DNA of 64,000 nucleotides from Flavipsychrobacter sp. (GCA_016786615.1 JAEUVX010000009.1:345880-409879); one strand, 5' to 3'. Shown: positions 9,390 to 18,778, counted from the stretch's first letter. Made by a program: numbers and translations. Notes: generated by a model from the sequence alone, not told the origin.

Positions 9390-10679
9390 ATGTCTATAGC
9401 TATAAAAGTTGAAAATTTAAGTAAAATATATCACTTGGGAGAAATTGGTACTGGTACCTTATCACGTGATATAGAGAGGTGGTGGGCATTACTACGTGGC
9501 AAGGAAGACCCATATCTAAAAATCGGTGAGACAAATGAGCGTACAACCAAGAGCGAAAGTAATATTGTTTACAGCCTTAAAGATCTCAACTTTGAAATAA
9601 AGCAAGGGGATGCTGTAGGTATTATAGGTCGTAATGGTGCTGGGAAAAGTACATTGCTTAAGATACTGTCTCGGGTTACTTCACCGAGTGTAGGGAAAAT
9701 AAGTGCAAAAGGACGTGTCGCAAGCTTGCTAGAGGTAGGTACTGGCTTTCATCCAGAACTTACTGGTCTTGAAAATATATATCTCAATGGTGCAATACTT
9801 GGAATGCAAAAAAAAGAAATCGCGCGGAAACTCGAGGAGATTATTGACTTCAGTGGCATTGAACGTTATGTAGATACACCAGTGAAAAGATACAGTAGTG
9901 GTATGTATGTTCGTCTTGCATTTGCAGTTGCTGCACATCTGGAAAGTGAGATCTTGATAGTAGATGAAGTATTAGCAGTAGGCGATCTAGAGTTTCAAAA
10001 TAAGTGTCTTGGTAAGATGGGGGAAGTTAGTAAGGGTGAAGGCCGAACTGTATTATTTGTAAGCCACAATATGGGGGCAATAAAAAAATTATGTAATCAA
10101 TCTATTGTATTACAGAATGGCGAATTATACTATCAGGGTAATGTACAAGAAGGGGTAAAGAGTTATTTGCAATCAACTTTGCAAATACAAGAAAATTATG
10201 ATGCATCTAATATTATGTATAATTCAGAATTCGATGCAGCAATAACGTGGTGCGAAGCCTCTATAATACAAAATGGTACTATCACGACAGAAGTACATAG
10301 TGATGAGTCTTTTGATGTGTGTATATCATATGAGGTAAAGGAGAACATAGTTGGGTTTAGACTATTCATCGGATTAGAGAATAATGAAGAATTGTGTCTG
10401 TTCAAAAGTTTCTTTGATGAGAAAAAACATTGGGGAACTGAGGTGGCAAAAGGAAAGTATGAAAGTGTTGTATCTATTCCTGCACATCTTTTAATGGAAG
10501 GGCGTTATTGTATAAAAGTGTACGCGACTATACACGGTTTGCGAAATATAAACCCGACAGGAGGTATACAGTTATTCTTTGATGTTTTCCAAACAGGATA
10601 TATTAATAGGCTTACATACAGCGAAGATTTTAAAGGAATGTTTACTTTGCCACTTGAATGGAATTCCATTAAATTATAA
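9390..10679 (+). CDS. wzt: Wzt-type ABC ATPase with C-terminal substrate-binding domain
   Basis: ATP-binding subunit partnering Wzm. The nucleotide-binding domain has Walker A GRNGAGKST (80-88), signature YSSGM (from 168) and Walker B LIVDEV (D192/E193). The N-terminus carries an insertion before the first strand as in polysaccharide/teichoate exporters. After about residue 260 comes a beta-rich domain of about 165 residues matching the position of the Wzt C-terminal domain, which in E. coli O8/O9a binds the modified non-reducing end of the finished chain. Two methyltransferase genes follow immediately, consistent with a methyl cap as the export signal (inference). Confidence 0.93.
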   Translation: MSIAIKVENLSKIYHLGEIGTGTLSRDIERWWALLRGKEDPYLKIGETNERTTKSESNIVYSLKDLNFEIKQGDAVGIIGRNGAGKSTLLKILSRVTSPSVGKISAKGRVASLLEVGTGFHPELTGLENIYLNGAILGMQKKEIARKLEEIIDFSGIERYVDTPVKRYSSGMYVRLAFAVAAHLESEILIVDEVLAVGDLEFQNKCLGKMGEVSKGEGRTVLFVSHNMGAIKKLCNQSIVLQNGELYYQGNVQEGVKSYLQSTLQIQENYDASNIMYNSEFDAAITWCEASIIQNGTITTEVHSDESFDVCISYEVKENIVGFRLFIGLENNEELCLFKSFFDEKKHWGTEVAKGKYESVVSIPAHLLMEGRYCIKVYATIHGLRNINPTGGIQLFFDVFQTGYINRLTYSEDFKGMFTLPLEWNSIKL

Positions 10680-10698
10680 ATAAACAATTAGCTTGCGA

Positions 10699-11334
10699 AT
10701 GATTAAAGGTATAAAAATTGCAGTATGGCACCCGATATTCAGGATTGTAACGAATGTCAGAAAGTGGTATGAAAATACATATATAATACCAACGTATTCT
10801 GAAAAAAGGAGTATAATACTTAAGTATAAAGAAAAGTATAATTGTATTACACTTGTTGAGACAGGAACATTTATGGGTGATACCGTTGAATGTATGAAGT
10901 CTAATTTCAGAAAAATTATTTCTATAGAATTGTCGGTTGAGCTTGCAGAAAAGGCAAAACAGCGTTTTAAGAATGATGCACATGTTTTCATTTTGCAAGG
11001 GGATAGTGGAGACGTATTAGAGCAACTGGATGAAATACAGGAACAACCAATTTTGTATTGGTTAGATGGTCATTATTCTGGTTCTTTTTTTATCGGAGAT
11101 AAATTGACTAATACTGCATTGGGAAGTTTTCATACACCCATTAAGAAAGAACTTCAATCGATATTAAAGAACGGCTTAAAAAAAAATGTTATATTGATAG
11201 ATGATGCTCGTCTTTTTATTGGTAAAGATGCTTATCCTACATACTTAGAATTAGTAAAATACTTGACAGATTTAGGTGTCTTACCTACGCAGGTGTCAAA
11301 ACAAAGAGATATCATTAGGATTGTTGCTGAATAA
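10699..11334 (+). CDS. Class I SAM-dependent methyltransferase
   Basis: A 211-residue protein with a Rossmann methyltransferase core: VETGTFMGDT (about 53-62) is the SAM-binding loop, IISIELSVELAEKA the acidic strand that contacts the ribose, and LYWLDGHYSG a likely catalytic region. ATG 10699 is preferred; TTG 10693 in the same frame would add two residues. It sits between wzt and an FkbM-type methyltransferase in an AT-rich stretch. The acceptor is unknown; a sugar hydroxyl of the polysaccharide or its terminus is the natural guess. Confidence 0.72.
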   Translation: MIKGIKIAVWHPIFRIVTNVRKWYENTYIIPTYSEKRSIILKYKEKYNCITLVETGTFMGDTVECMKSNFRKIISIELSVELAEKAKQRFKNDAHVFILQGDSGDVLEQLDEIQEQPILYWLDGHYSGSFFIGDKLTNTALGSFHTPIKKELQSILKNGLKKNVILIDDARLFIGKDAYPTYLELVKYLTDLGVLPTQVSKQRDIIRIVAE

Positions 11335-11377
11335 ACGCAAGATAAAGTTCTAAAACATTAACAATCTTGTCAATAAT

Positions 11378-12079
11378 ATGAAAATCAAAAATTTATCAAG
11401 CCGTATTCGTTGGTATTCATTTCAGAAATTTGGGATTCCGAAATTTATCGGAGAAAGAATATCTAAAAGATACATAAGTAAATTTTTACCCAAAAAACCA
11501 ATAATAATTGATTGCGGTTCTCATGATGGTGGCGATTCAGTTGAGTGGGCAAATACATTAAATGGTGCAATAATTCATGCTTTTGAACCATCACCTAAGG
11601 TTTATGATAGATTAGTACAGAATGCCAAACTATATGGTAACATTAAATGTTATAAACTAGCATTAAGTGATGTAAACGGTACAGCAAAATTTTATGTTAG
11701 TGATGGAACGTCAGATGGTTCCAGTTCATTGTTAGAACCGAATGAACATTTAGTAGATCATCCAGGTGTTTATTTTAATGAGGTAATAGATGTACGAACA
11801 ATTACTCTTGATGATTGGGCGTTACAAAATAATATTCAACAAGTTGACATGCTGTGGCTTGATATGCAAGGGTTTGAAATGCAAATGTTGAAGTCTTCTA
11901 AGAAAATACTACAAAATGTAAAAGTAATCCACACTGAAGTCAGTGTTAAAGATACTTATAAAGGGGTAGCGTTATATCCAGAGTTACGAGATTGGTTGAA
12001 AAGTATAGGTTTTACGATTCAATTAGAATGTATACCACAAGGTTTTGATATGGGCAATGTATTATTTGTAAGAAAATAA
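11378..12079 (+). CDS. FkbM-family methyltransferase
   Basis: O-methyltransferase of the FkbM family (233 residues). Visible hallmarks are IIDCGSHDGGDS (from about residue 43) as the SAM loop, HAFEPSPKVYD as the second SAM contact and DMLWLDMQGFEMQML near the C-terminal half, a signature segment of the family. FkbM proteins in polysaccharide loci usually methylate sugar hydroxyls. A 43-base gap separates it from the previous methyltransferase. Base composition is very AT-rich here (line 11641-11700 has 16 G/C of 60), suggesting acquisition by transfer. Confidence 0.85.
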   Translation: MKIKNLSSRIRWYSFQKFGIPKFIGERISKRYISKFLPKKPIIIDCGSHDGGDSVEWANTLNGAIIHAFEPSPKVYDRLVQNAKLYGNIKCYKLALSDVNGTAKFYVSDGTSDGSSSLLEPNEHLVDHPGVYFNEVIDVRTITLDDWALQNNIQQVDMLWLDMQGFEMQMLKSSKKILQNVKVIHTEVSVKDTYKGVALYPELRDWLKSIGFTIQLECIPQGFDMGNVLFVRK

Positions 12080-12084
12080 CCACT

Positions 12085-13014
12085 ATGACTCCAATCAAAA
12101 TAAAGTTTGTAGATTTTTGGCCGGGATTTAATGAGAAAGATAACTTTTTCATAAATACGTTAAGTAGATATTACAAACTGGAGTTGTCTGATAGCCCGGA
12201 TATATTGTTTTTCTCTTGTTACGGGAAGAAGAATCTGCATTATAATTGTCATAAGATTATGTATTTGGCCGAAAATCAAAGGCCGGATTTCAGAATCACT
12301 GATTTTGCCATTTCATTTGATTATCTGGATGACCCTAGGCATCTGAGGCTTCCGCTATATGTGATGTATTTTGATGAAAAATATACAGTGGAGCAGTTGC
12401 TTGAAAGAAAAACTGAAGAAACCATAGATAGGATAATAAAAGAAAAAACAGGATTCTGTTGTTTTGTTGTTTCCAATCCGAAAGCATCTACCAGAATAGA
12501 TTTCTTTCACCAGCTTTCAAAGTATAAAAAGGTAGATTCAGGAGGCTCTGTATTAAATAATATAGGTGGTAAAATCGGTAGTAAACTACAGTTTGTCAAA
12601 CAGTATAAGTTTACAATTGCTTTCGAGAACTCTTCATATTCAGGGTATACTACAGAAAAAGTATTGGAGCCACTTCAGGAAAATAGCATACCTATTTATT
12701 GGGGTAATCCTGACATAGGGTTTGAAATGAATACAAAGAGCTTTGTGAATTATCATGACTATGGCTCCTTTGATAAATTGATAGAAAGGGTAGTAGAAAT
12801 AGATAGTAATGAAGACTTGTATAGGCAAATGCTCAGAGAGCCTTTGTTTCACAATCATCGTCCTAATGAATATTTTGATGAAAATAGATTAACTGTTTTT
12901 TTTGAAAAAATAGTACAATCAACTCAGGATGTTCCGGTATCGAAAACATTTTCATTTAAGCTTATTAAGTCTCAGATGTTACTGAAGGGGTTAAGTAAAA
13001 AGTTTGTACCATAA
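12085..13014 (+). CDS. GT10-type alpha-fucosyltransferase
   Basis: Glycosyltransferase family 10 uses GDP-L-fucose to fucosylate GlcNAc-type acceptors. The 309 residues show the conserved C-terminal donor region AFENSSYSGYTTEKVLEP (from residue 179) followed by PIYWGNPDI, the signature shared with Helicobacter FucT and eukaryotic fucosyltransferases. The C-terminus has no long heptad repeats of the Helicobacter type. The gene starts 5 bases after the FkbM-type gene, and its donor is made by gmd and fcl about 5 kb upstream. Linkage (alpha-1,3 or 1,4) cannot be told. Confidence 0.88.
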   Translation: MTPIKIKFVDFWPGFNEKDNFFINTLSRYYKLELSDSPDILFFSCYGKKNLHYNCHKIMYLAENQRPDFRITDFAISFDYLDDPRHLRLPLYVMYFDEKYTVEQLLERKTEETIDRIIKEKTGFCCFVVSNPKASTRIDFFHQLSKYKKVDSGGSVLNNIGGKIGSKLQFVKQYKFTIAFENSSYSGYTTEKVLEPLQENSIPIYWGNPDIGFEMNTKSFVNYHDYGSFDKLIERVVEIDSNEDLYRQMLREPLFHNHRPNEYFDENRLTVFFEKIVQSTQDVPVSKTFSFKLIKSQMLLKGLSKKFVP

Positions 13015-13016
13015 GA

Positions 13017-14147
13017 ATGATAGCCTGTAAGAATTGCATATTGGATAGCAATGATGATCCTAATCTGACTATTGATGAGAATGGATATTGCAACCATTGT
13101 CATTGGTATCTGTCAGAAGCAACCATTTTTCTGAAGCAAGGTAATGAGGCAGAAACTTTATTAGCAAATACGGTCGCTAAGATTAAGGAGTATGGTAAAA
13201 ATAAAAACTATGATTGCCTTATTGGGCTTAGCGGAGGAGTAGATAGTAGTTATGTCGCTTATAAAGCCAAACAGTTGGGATTAAGAGCATTGTGTGTACA
13301 CTTTGATAATGGGTGGAACAGCGAATATGCTGTAATGAATATTCAGAATATAGTAAATAAGCTTGACTTCGATTTATATACTTATGTCATTAATTGGGAA
13401 GAGTTTAAAGACCTGCAAATAGCATACCTGAAGGCATCTGTTATAGATATTGAGGTGCTTACAGATCATGCTATTTATGGCACTATGTTTAAGATTGCGA
13501 AAGACAATGATATTAAATATGTACTTGGTGGGCACAATGTTGTGACGGAGGGTATACTCCCTTACCATTGGACATACAATAAGAAAGACTACATCAATAT
13601 AAAGGCTATACATAAGGAGTATGGTAGCTTGAAATTGAATACCTTCCCGTTTCTGGATAGAAAAATGAAGCGGTTTATTGAAAAGTCGGGGATTGAGTTT
13701 GTCAACTATCTGAATTGGATGCCTTATGTAAAGGATGAAATAAAACAGTTGTTGCAAAAAGAGTTAGGTTGGAAGGATTACGGTGGTAAACATTATGAAA
13801 GTATCTGGACCAGATTTTATCAAGGATATATATTGCCTGTAAAGTTTGGTGTAGATAAAAGGAAGGCTCATTTGTCAACATTGATATGTTCAGGGCAAAT
13901 GACAAGAGAGCAGGCACTTGAGGAGATGAAGAATCCACCCTATGAAGAATCCCAATTGAAAATCGATAAAGAGTTTGTTTTAAAAAAGCTTGAACTTACA
14001 GAGGAGGCTTTTAATACTATAATGCGTGAACCGATACGTAGTCATAGAGACTTCGAAACAGAAGGTTCTTTTTTTAATTACTACCCTGTGCTTAAGCCAT
14101 TAAAACCACTTTGGAGTATGTACAAGAAAATAAGTGGTAAGGCGTAA
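13017..14147 (+). CDS. wbpG: WbpG-like N-acetyl sugar amidotransferase (intact cysteine motif)
   Basis: ATP-dependent PP-loop enzyme of the WbpG/PseA type, which turns an acetamido group on a nucleotide sugar into an acetamidino group with ammonia. The 376 residues begin with a likely zinc knuckle, C4xxC7 and C25xxC28, then the ATP pyrophosphatase loop SGGVDSS (72-78), HFDNGWNSE, and the long family-typical segment KDYGGKHYESIWTRFYQGYI. It starts 2 bases after the fucosyltransferase stop. A second copy at 20064 is similar but has lost most of the cysteines. No HisH glutaminase is adjacent. Confidence 0.88.
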   Translation: MIACKNCILDSNDDPNLTIDENGYCNHCHWYLSEATIFLKQGNEAETLLANTVAKIKEYGKNKNYDCLIGLSGGVDSSYVAYKAKQLGLRALCVHFDNGWNSEYAVMNIQNIVNKLDFDLYTYVINWEEFKDLQIAYLKASVIDIEVLTDHAIYGTMFKIAKDNDIKYVLGGHNVVTEGILPYHWTYNKKDYINIKAIHKEYGSLKLNTFPFLDRKMKRFIEKSGIEFVNYLNWMPYVKDEIKQLLQKELGWKDYGGKHYESIWTRFYQGYILPVKFGVDKRKAHLSTLICSGQMTREQALEEMKNPPYEESQLKIDKEFVLKKLELTEEAFNTIMREPIRSHRDFETEGSFFNYYPVLKPLKPLWSMYKKISGKA

Positions 14148-14154
14148 ACAAGCA

Positions 14155-15180
14155 ATGAATAAAGTAGTTTCAATAATTACGCCAAGCTTCAATCGTGGGT
14201 ATATTATTCATGAAACGGCTAAATCTATATTCAACCAAACATATCCGCATTGGGAATGGGTGATTGTTGATGATGGCAGTACAGATAATACCTGGGATAT
14301 AATACAGAAATACGCTGCTGAGGATACTAGGGTTAAGATTCTGAAACGTAATCGTGAACCTAAGGGTGCTTGTGTTTGCAGAAATATTGCAATAGAAAAC
14401 TGCACAGGAGAATACCTGATATTTGTAGATACGGATGACCTGATGGCAGACTATTGTTTGCAGCAACGTGTAGATGCTATGAATGACAACCCGGATTGCG
14501 ACTTCGTAATCTTTCCGATGTTGTTGTTTAAAAATCAACCGGATGATTTAAAGTTGCTGTGGAATGTAGATAGTGATGTGGATGACCTGAAGAGGATATT
14601 ACAAGGCAATCCTGTGTGCCAGGGAACTGGCCCTTTGTGGAAGAAATCTTCATTCAAACACATTGGTATGTGGAAAGAAGACTTGATGTTGTGGCAGGAT
14701 ATTGAGTTGCATATCAGAAGTCTGTTATGGCCAATGAAGTATATAAAACGATTGGATTTACGCCCTGATGTTTTTTTACGGGTGTCTGACGATAGTTTGT
14801 CGAGAGTGGGCTTCTATTCAAAATCAAAGATGAATAGTAGAATTGCAGTTTACACATTTGCATGTTACAGAATTGCAGAACTTAACAAGTTGCCGGTTTA
14901 CAAGGATGCACTTCAGGTTATGGGGGCAGATATTGTTAGTAGTGTTATTAGAAGCAGGCATTTTGAACAATTGGATGATATTCTGAACTTGTGCGAGAAG
15001 TATAGCATATTTAATGACAGCGAAATAAAACTCTATAAAAGATATGCCGCTGCCACGAAAATGAGAATATACAAACTGCCATTTTTATACAACCCAATTA
15101 AAGAAAAAGCAGAACATATAGTTACTACACCTGAAAATACACTTGCAAAAATAAAATGGGAACACCCCATAGGGGTATAA
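14155..15180 (+). CDS. GT2-type glycosyltransferase
   Basis: Inverting GT-A glycosyltransferase of 341 residues. The N-terminus has VSIITPSFNRG and VIVDDGSTDNTWD, the nucleotide-binding part, and the metal-binding motif VDTDDL follows. The C-terminal third is less conserved and likely binds the acceptor. ATG 14155 is chosen because it lies 7 bases after the upstream stop and begins right at the conserved domain; an upstream in-frame start at 14134 would overlap wbpG. Sugar specificity is unknown. Confidence 0.87.
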   Translation: MNKVVSIITPSFNRGYIIHETAKSIFNQTYPHWEWVIVDDGSTDNTWDIIQKYAAEDTRVKILKRNREPKGACVCRNIAIENCTGEYLIFVDTDDLMADYCLQQRVDAMNDNPDCDFVIFPMLLFKNQPDDLKLLWNVDSDVDDLKRILQGNPVCQGTGPLWKKSSFKHIGMWKEDLMLWQDIELHIRSLLWPMKYIKRLDLRPDVFLRVSDDSLSRVGFYSKSKMNSRIAVYTFACYRIAELNKLPVYKDALQVMGADIVSSVIRSRHFEQLDDILNLCEKYSIFNDSEIKLYKRYAAATKMRIYKLPFLYNPIKEKAEHIVTTPENTLAKIKWEHPIGV

Positions 15181-15189
15181 TATCATGAT

Positions 15190-16194
15190 ATGACAAAAGT
15201 ATTAGTTACAGGAGCTGCTGGTTTTATAGGCTCACACGTTTGCGACCATTTAGTTAATAATGGTTATGAAGTTGTTGCATTAGACGATTTGTCTGGTGGC
15301 TTTGAAGACAACGTGAATCCCAAAGCTGAGTTTGTAAAAGGCTCTATAAACGATGTTGACCTGATTAACGGGTTGTTTGAAAAACACAGGTTTACTTATG
15401 TGTTTCACTTAGCAGCTTATGCGGCTGAAGGGCTGAGCCATTTTATACGTAGGTTCAATTATAACAATAACCTTATCGGAAGCATCAATCTGATAAATGC
15501 AGCAATCAATACGGGTACTGTTAAGTGTTTTGTGTTTACATCTTCTATTGCGGTGTATGGTAAAAATCAACTGCCGATGAAAGAAGATATGACACCACAA
15601 CCTGAAGATCCGTATGGTATTTCTAAACTGGCTGTAGAGCAGGACTTAAAATCTGCGCATGAAATGTTCGGAATGGACTTCATTATATTCAGGCCGCACA
15701 ATGTATATGGAGAACGTCAGAATATCGGTGACCCGTATCGGAATGTTGTAGGTATATTCATGAACCAGATAATGCAAGGTAAGAAGCTAAGCATTTTTGG
15801 TGATGGTATGCAAACAAGGGCATTCAGTCATATAGATGATGTAGCGCCTATCATAGCGAAAAGTGTGGAAATGCCTGAAGCGTATAATCATGTATTTAAT
15901 ATAGGTGCTGATACTCCGTACACAGTAAAGGAACTGGCCACTATAGTATGTGATGCATTTGATGTGCCTGAAAAGATTGATTTCCTTGAGGCAAGAAATG
16001 AAGTGGTACACGCATATTCAAACCACGATAAAGTACACAGCTATTTCGGAAGCCTGATTCATAATATCACACTTAAAGAAGGTATTGAGCGAATGGTGGA
16101 AGATGCTAAAGCGAAAGGCCCGAGGCAAGGAGAGAAGTTTAAGAATATAGAAGTAGAAAAAAATATGCCTCCTTCTTGGAGGAAGTTGATGTAA
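15190..16194 (+). CDS. NAD-dependent nucleotide-sugar epimerase/dehydratase
   Basis: Extended SDR enzyme of 334 residues acting on a nucleotide sugar. It has the cofactor loop GAAGFIGSH, the serine strand FTSSIAVYG and the catalytic Tyr-x3-Lys in EDPYGISKLAVE, plus FRPHNVYGERQN, typical of 4-epimerases such as WbpP/GalE relatives. The GalE of the organism is probably the separate gene at 47716, so this copy likely makes a dedicated precursor (for example a UDP-hexose or UDP-HexNAc C4 epimer). The exact substrate cannot be assigned from sequence. Confidence 0.82.
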   Translation: MTKVLVTGAAGFIGSHVCDHLVNNGYEVVALDDLSGGFEDNVNPKAEFVKGSINDVDLINGLFEKHRFTYVFHLAAYAAEGLSHFIRRFNYNNNLIGSINLINAAINTGTVKCFVFTSSIAVYGKNQLPMKEDMTPQPEDPYGISKLAVEQDLKSAHEMFGMDFIIFRPHNVYGERQNIGDPYRNVVGIFMNQIMQGKKLSIFGDGMQTRAFSHIDDVAPIIAKSVEMPEAYNHVFNIGADTPYTVKELATIVCDAFDVPEKIDFLEARNEVVHAYSNHDKVHSYFGSLIHNITLKEGIERMVEDAKAKGPRQGEKFKNIEVEKNMPPSWRKLM

Positions 16195-16213
16195 TTGCTG
16201 CCGCCTTTATACT

Positions 16214-17167
16214 ATGCATAATATTTCTGTTGTAATACCGGTAAAAAATGAAGTGTCTAAAATCAAGGCATGTATTGACGGTATTCTGAATCAAACCATA
16301 AAAGTTAAAGAAATAATAGTAATAGACTCAGGCTCTACTGATGGTACTATTGGTATTCTGAAGCAGTATCAAGCAGTAAAACTAATAGAGATACCCGGAG
16401 ATGAGTTTAATCATGGAGAAACCAGGAATTTGGGTGTAAGTCATGCAACCGGTGAGTACGTTTTGCTGACAGTTGGTGATGCAAGGCCCTATAATGAATA
16501 CTGGATAGAAAACATGCTGAAGGGGTTTGTTGATGAAAGTGTAGCCGGTGTATGTGGCAAACAAGTTGTTCCGCACGATACAGATAAAAATCCTGCTGAG
16601 TGGTATAGGCCAATGTCAAAAGGTAGTATTGTTAAGTTCCGCTTTACTGATGATGTATTCGAAAAATTGCCTCCCGCCGAAAAAAAACATGTATGTAGTT
16701 GGGATGATGTAACGGCAATGTATAAAAGAGATGTATTGTTGAAACTTCCATTCAGAAGAACATCTTATTCAGAGGATGCAATTTGGGCAAAAGATGCTTT
16801 ACTGAATGGATATGCTATAGTGTACAATCCTGAAGCTATCGTATATCATTATCATTTGGAAAATGAGGATTTTACATTCAAACGTTCTCTGACCACATTT
16901 TATTTCAGGTATAAGCATTTTCAGTACATATATCCGCCGGTAAAAAGAAGTGTAATGGATATACTCCGTACAGCTAAAGTTATCTTTCAGTCAGAAGGCT
17001 TATCAATAGGTCAAAAGATTCATTGGTTCAGGTACAATAGCGATATATTCAGTGCCATACAAAAAGCACATATAGTATTTACAGAAGCATTAGCCAAAGG
17101 AGAGGAAGAACTTGATGCGATTCACAGTAAGTATTGTGGTAAACCGCCAATACCAAGTAAAAAATAG
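16214..17167 (+). CDS. GT2-type glycosyltransferase (rhamnosyltransferase-like)
   Basis: GT-A family 2 enzyme of 317 residues. ISVVIPVKNE opens the domain; IIVIDSGSTDGT is the donor-nucleotide loop, and VGDARP replaces the usual DxD triad with GDA. CSWDDVTAMYKRDVL and YSEDAIWAKDAL in the middle resemble bacterial rhamnosyltransferase-like GT2 proteins. No dTDP-rhamnose synthesis genes are visible in the window, so rhamnose as donor is not supported. It sits 19 bases after the epimerase and 2 bases ahead of another GT2. Confidence 0.85.
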   Translation: MHNISVVIPVKNEVSKIKACIDGILNQTIKVKEIIVIDSGSTDGTIGILKQYQAVKLIEIPGDEFNHGETRNLGVSHATGEYVLLTVGDARPYNEYWIENMLKGFVDESVAGVCGKQVVPHDTDKNPAEWYRPMSKGSIVKFRFTDDVFEKLPPAEKKHVCSWDDVTAMYKRDVLLKLPFRRTSYSEDAIWAKDALLNGYAIVYNPEAIVYHYHLENEDFTFKRSLTTFYFRYKHFQYIYPPVKRSVMDILRTAKVIFQSEGLSIGQKIHWFRYNSDIFSAIQKAHIVFTEALAKGEEELDAIHSKYCGKPPIPSKK

Positions 17168-17169
17168 TA

Positions 17170-17964
17170 ATGCCTACGGTAAGTGTTTTAATGACAGCAT
17201 ATAACAGGGAAGACCTGATAGCGGAGGCTATTGAAAGTGTACTTTCTTCTGTGTATGAAGACTTTGAATTAATTATTGTTGATGACTGTTCTAAAGACAG
17301 AACGGTAGAGATAGCACAGCGATATGCGGCTAAAGACAAAAGAATCAGTGTATATATAAACGAACAAAATCTCGGAGATTACAATAACAGAAATCGTGCT
17401 GCTTCTTATGCTACAGGCAAGTATATTAAGTATTCCGATTCTGATGACATTATGTATCCGCATTGTTTGCAGGTAATGGTTACCGCTATGGAAAAGTATC
17501 CTGAATCCGGGTTTGCATTATGTGCAAAGGAAGATCATCATCATACATACCCGATGTTAGTATCGGGTAAAGAAGCCTATCGCGAGCATTTCGAGGGGTT
17601 TGGACATTTTGATCGTGCGCCTGGTTCTGCAATCATAAGAAAAGATGTGTTTGATAAAGTTGGTGGCTTCAGCGGAGAAAGGATGATAGGTGATTCGGAT
17701 TTATGGTTTCGTATAGCAATGTACTATCCGTTAGTAAAAATCGTTACAGGTTTGTATTGGGCAAGGCTTCATGAATCACAGGAGTCTCAAACAGCATATG
17801 CGCAAAAGCAGTATGTCGCATTGAGAAATATGATTATTGAAAGATACTTTGCACATAACGATTGCCCGTTATCGCAATCTGAAAAAAATAAATACAGGCA
17901 ACAGGTAAAAAAACGTAACAGGCTTGTGCTTGTGAAGCAGTTTGCTATAAAGCTTGTCAGATAA
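17170..17964 (+). CDS. GT2-type glycosyltransferase
   Basis: Small GT-A enzyme of 264 residues. VSVLMTAYNREDLI and LIIVDDCSKDRT form the nucleotide-binding half, YSDSDDIMYP is the DxD metal site, and GDSDLWFRIA is the downstream acidic motif. It follows the preceding GT2 with a 2-base gap, so the pair may act on consecutive sugars. Donor and acceptor are unknown. Confidence 0.86.
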   Translation: MPTVSVLMTAYNREDLIAEAIESVLSSVYEDFELIIVDDCSKDRTVEIAQRYAAKDKRISVYINEQNLGDYNNRNRAASYATGKYIKYSDSDDIMYPHCLQVMVTAMEKYPESGFALCAKEDHHHTYPMLVSGKEAYREHFEGFGHFDRAPGSAIIRKDVFDKVGGFSGERMIGDSDLWFRIAMYYPLVKIVTGLYWARLHESQESQTAYAQKQYVALRNMIIERYFAHNDCPLSQSEKNKYRQQVKKRNRLVLVKQFAIKLVR

Positions 17965-17992
17965 ACATTTATAGAATATAACTTATTGAAGT

Positions 17993-18778
17993 ATGTTTGA
18001 TCCAAAAAAATATTGGGATGATAGATTAGCCAATCATTATGATTTGATAGGTGTTGGCGATATTTCTCTTGGCTATAATTATAATAAGTGGAGCTATAGT
18101 GTTACCAGAAAAATCCTGAAAAAACTGTTTAGTAAGTATATAAACTCATCAGGAGATATTGCCGTGTTAGATATAGGCTCAGGTACGGGATTCGTTATAG
18201 AAATATGGCAATCTTTGGGGATGAAAGTGACTGGTATAGATATTTCCGCAACTGCGGTTAAGAATCTGTCAATAAAATTCCCTTCAAGTGCATTTTTGGA
18301 GTTTGATATTGGAAGTGGTAAACTGCCGTTGGAAGATAATAAGTTTGATTGTATAAGCGCAGCCTCTGTATTATATCATATAGTAGATGACAAAGCCTTA
18401 AGTCAGGCATTGGATAATATACACAGAATATTGAAACCCGGAGGGTACTTTATATTCTCAGACAATTTTGTTCATAATACAGAGTATAATATTACACACC
18501 AGAAATGCAGGACACTGAGTGAATATGAACAAGCATTGAAAGAAAAGGGTTTTGATATAGTCGATAGGTTGCCGAACTACGTTTTAATGAACGACCCTGT
18601 TGATGCGAAAGGCAAATTCTACCCTCGAGTATGGAGTTTGTTGACGAGGCTGTCTAAAAAATCGAAAATGTTTGATGCAATAATATGGCCTGCCCTATAC
18701 CCGGTTGAACTCTTTTTAACTGCGAATATGAAAGAGTCTCCTGCGCAGGAGTTTATGATTTGTAAGGCAAAAAAATAA
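17993..18778 (+). CDS. SAM-dependent methyltransferase
   Basis: Class I methyltransferase of 261 residues. VLDIGSGTGFVIEIW is the SAM loop, VTGIDISATAVKN the ribose-contacting strand, and FDCISAASVLYHI plus ILKPGGYFIFSD are typical of the Methyltransf_11 group. It lies between a GT2 and a GT4 gene and immediately abuts the latter (stop and start adjacent), supporting a role in decorating the same polysaccharide. Acceptor unknown. Confidence 0.83.
   Translation: MFDPKKYWDDRLANHYDLIGVGDISLGYNYNKWSYSVTRKILKKLFSKYINSSGDIAVLDIGSGTGFVIEIWQSLGMKVTGIDISATAVKNLSIKFPSSAFLEFDIGSGKLPLEDNKFDCISAASVLYHIVDDKALSQALDNIHRILKPGGYFIFSDNFVHNTEYNITHQKCRTLSEYEQALKEKGFDIVDRLPNYVLMNDPVDAKGKFYPRVWSLLTRLSKKSKMFDAIIWPALYPVELFLTANMKESPAQEFMICKAKK

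Noticed and set aside
15190-16194. galE assignment for the cluster epimerase
   Set aside because: The genome already has a clear GalE at 47716, and the substrate-binding residues cannot be judged by eye, so only a general epimerase/dehydratase call is made.
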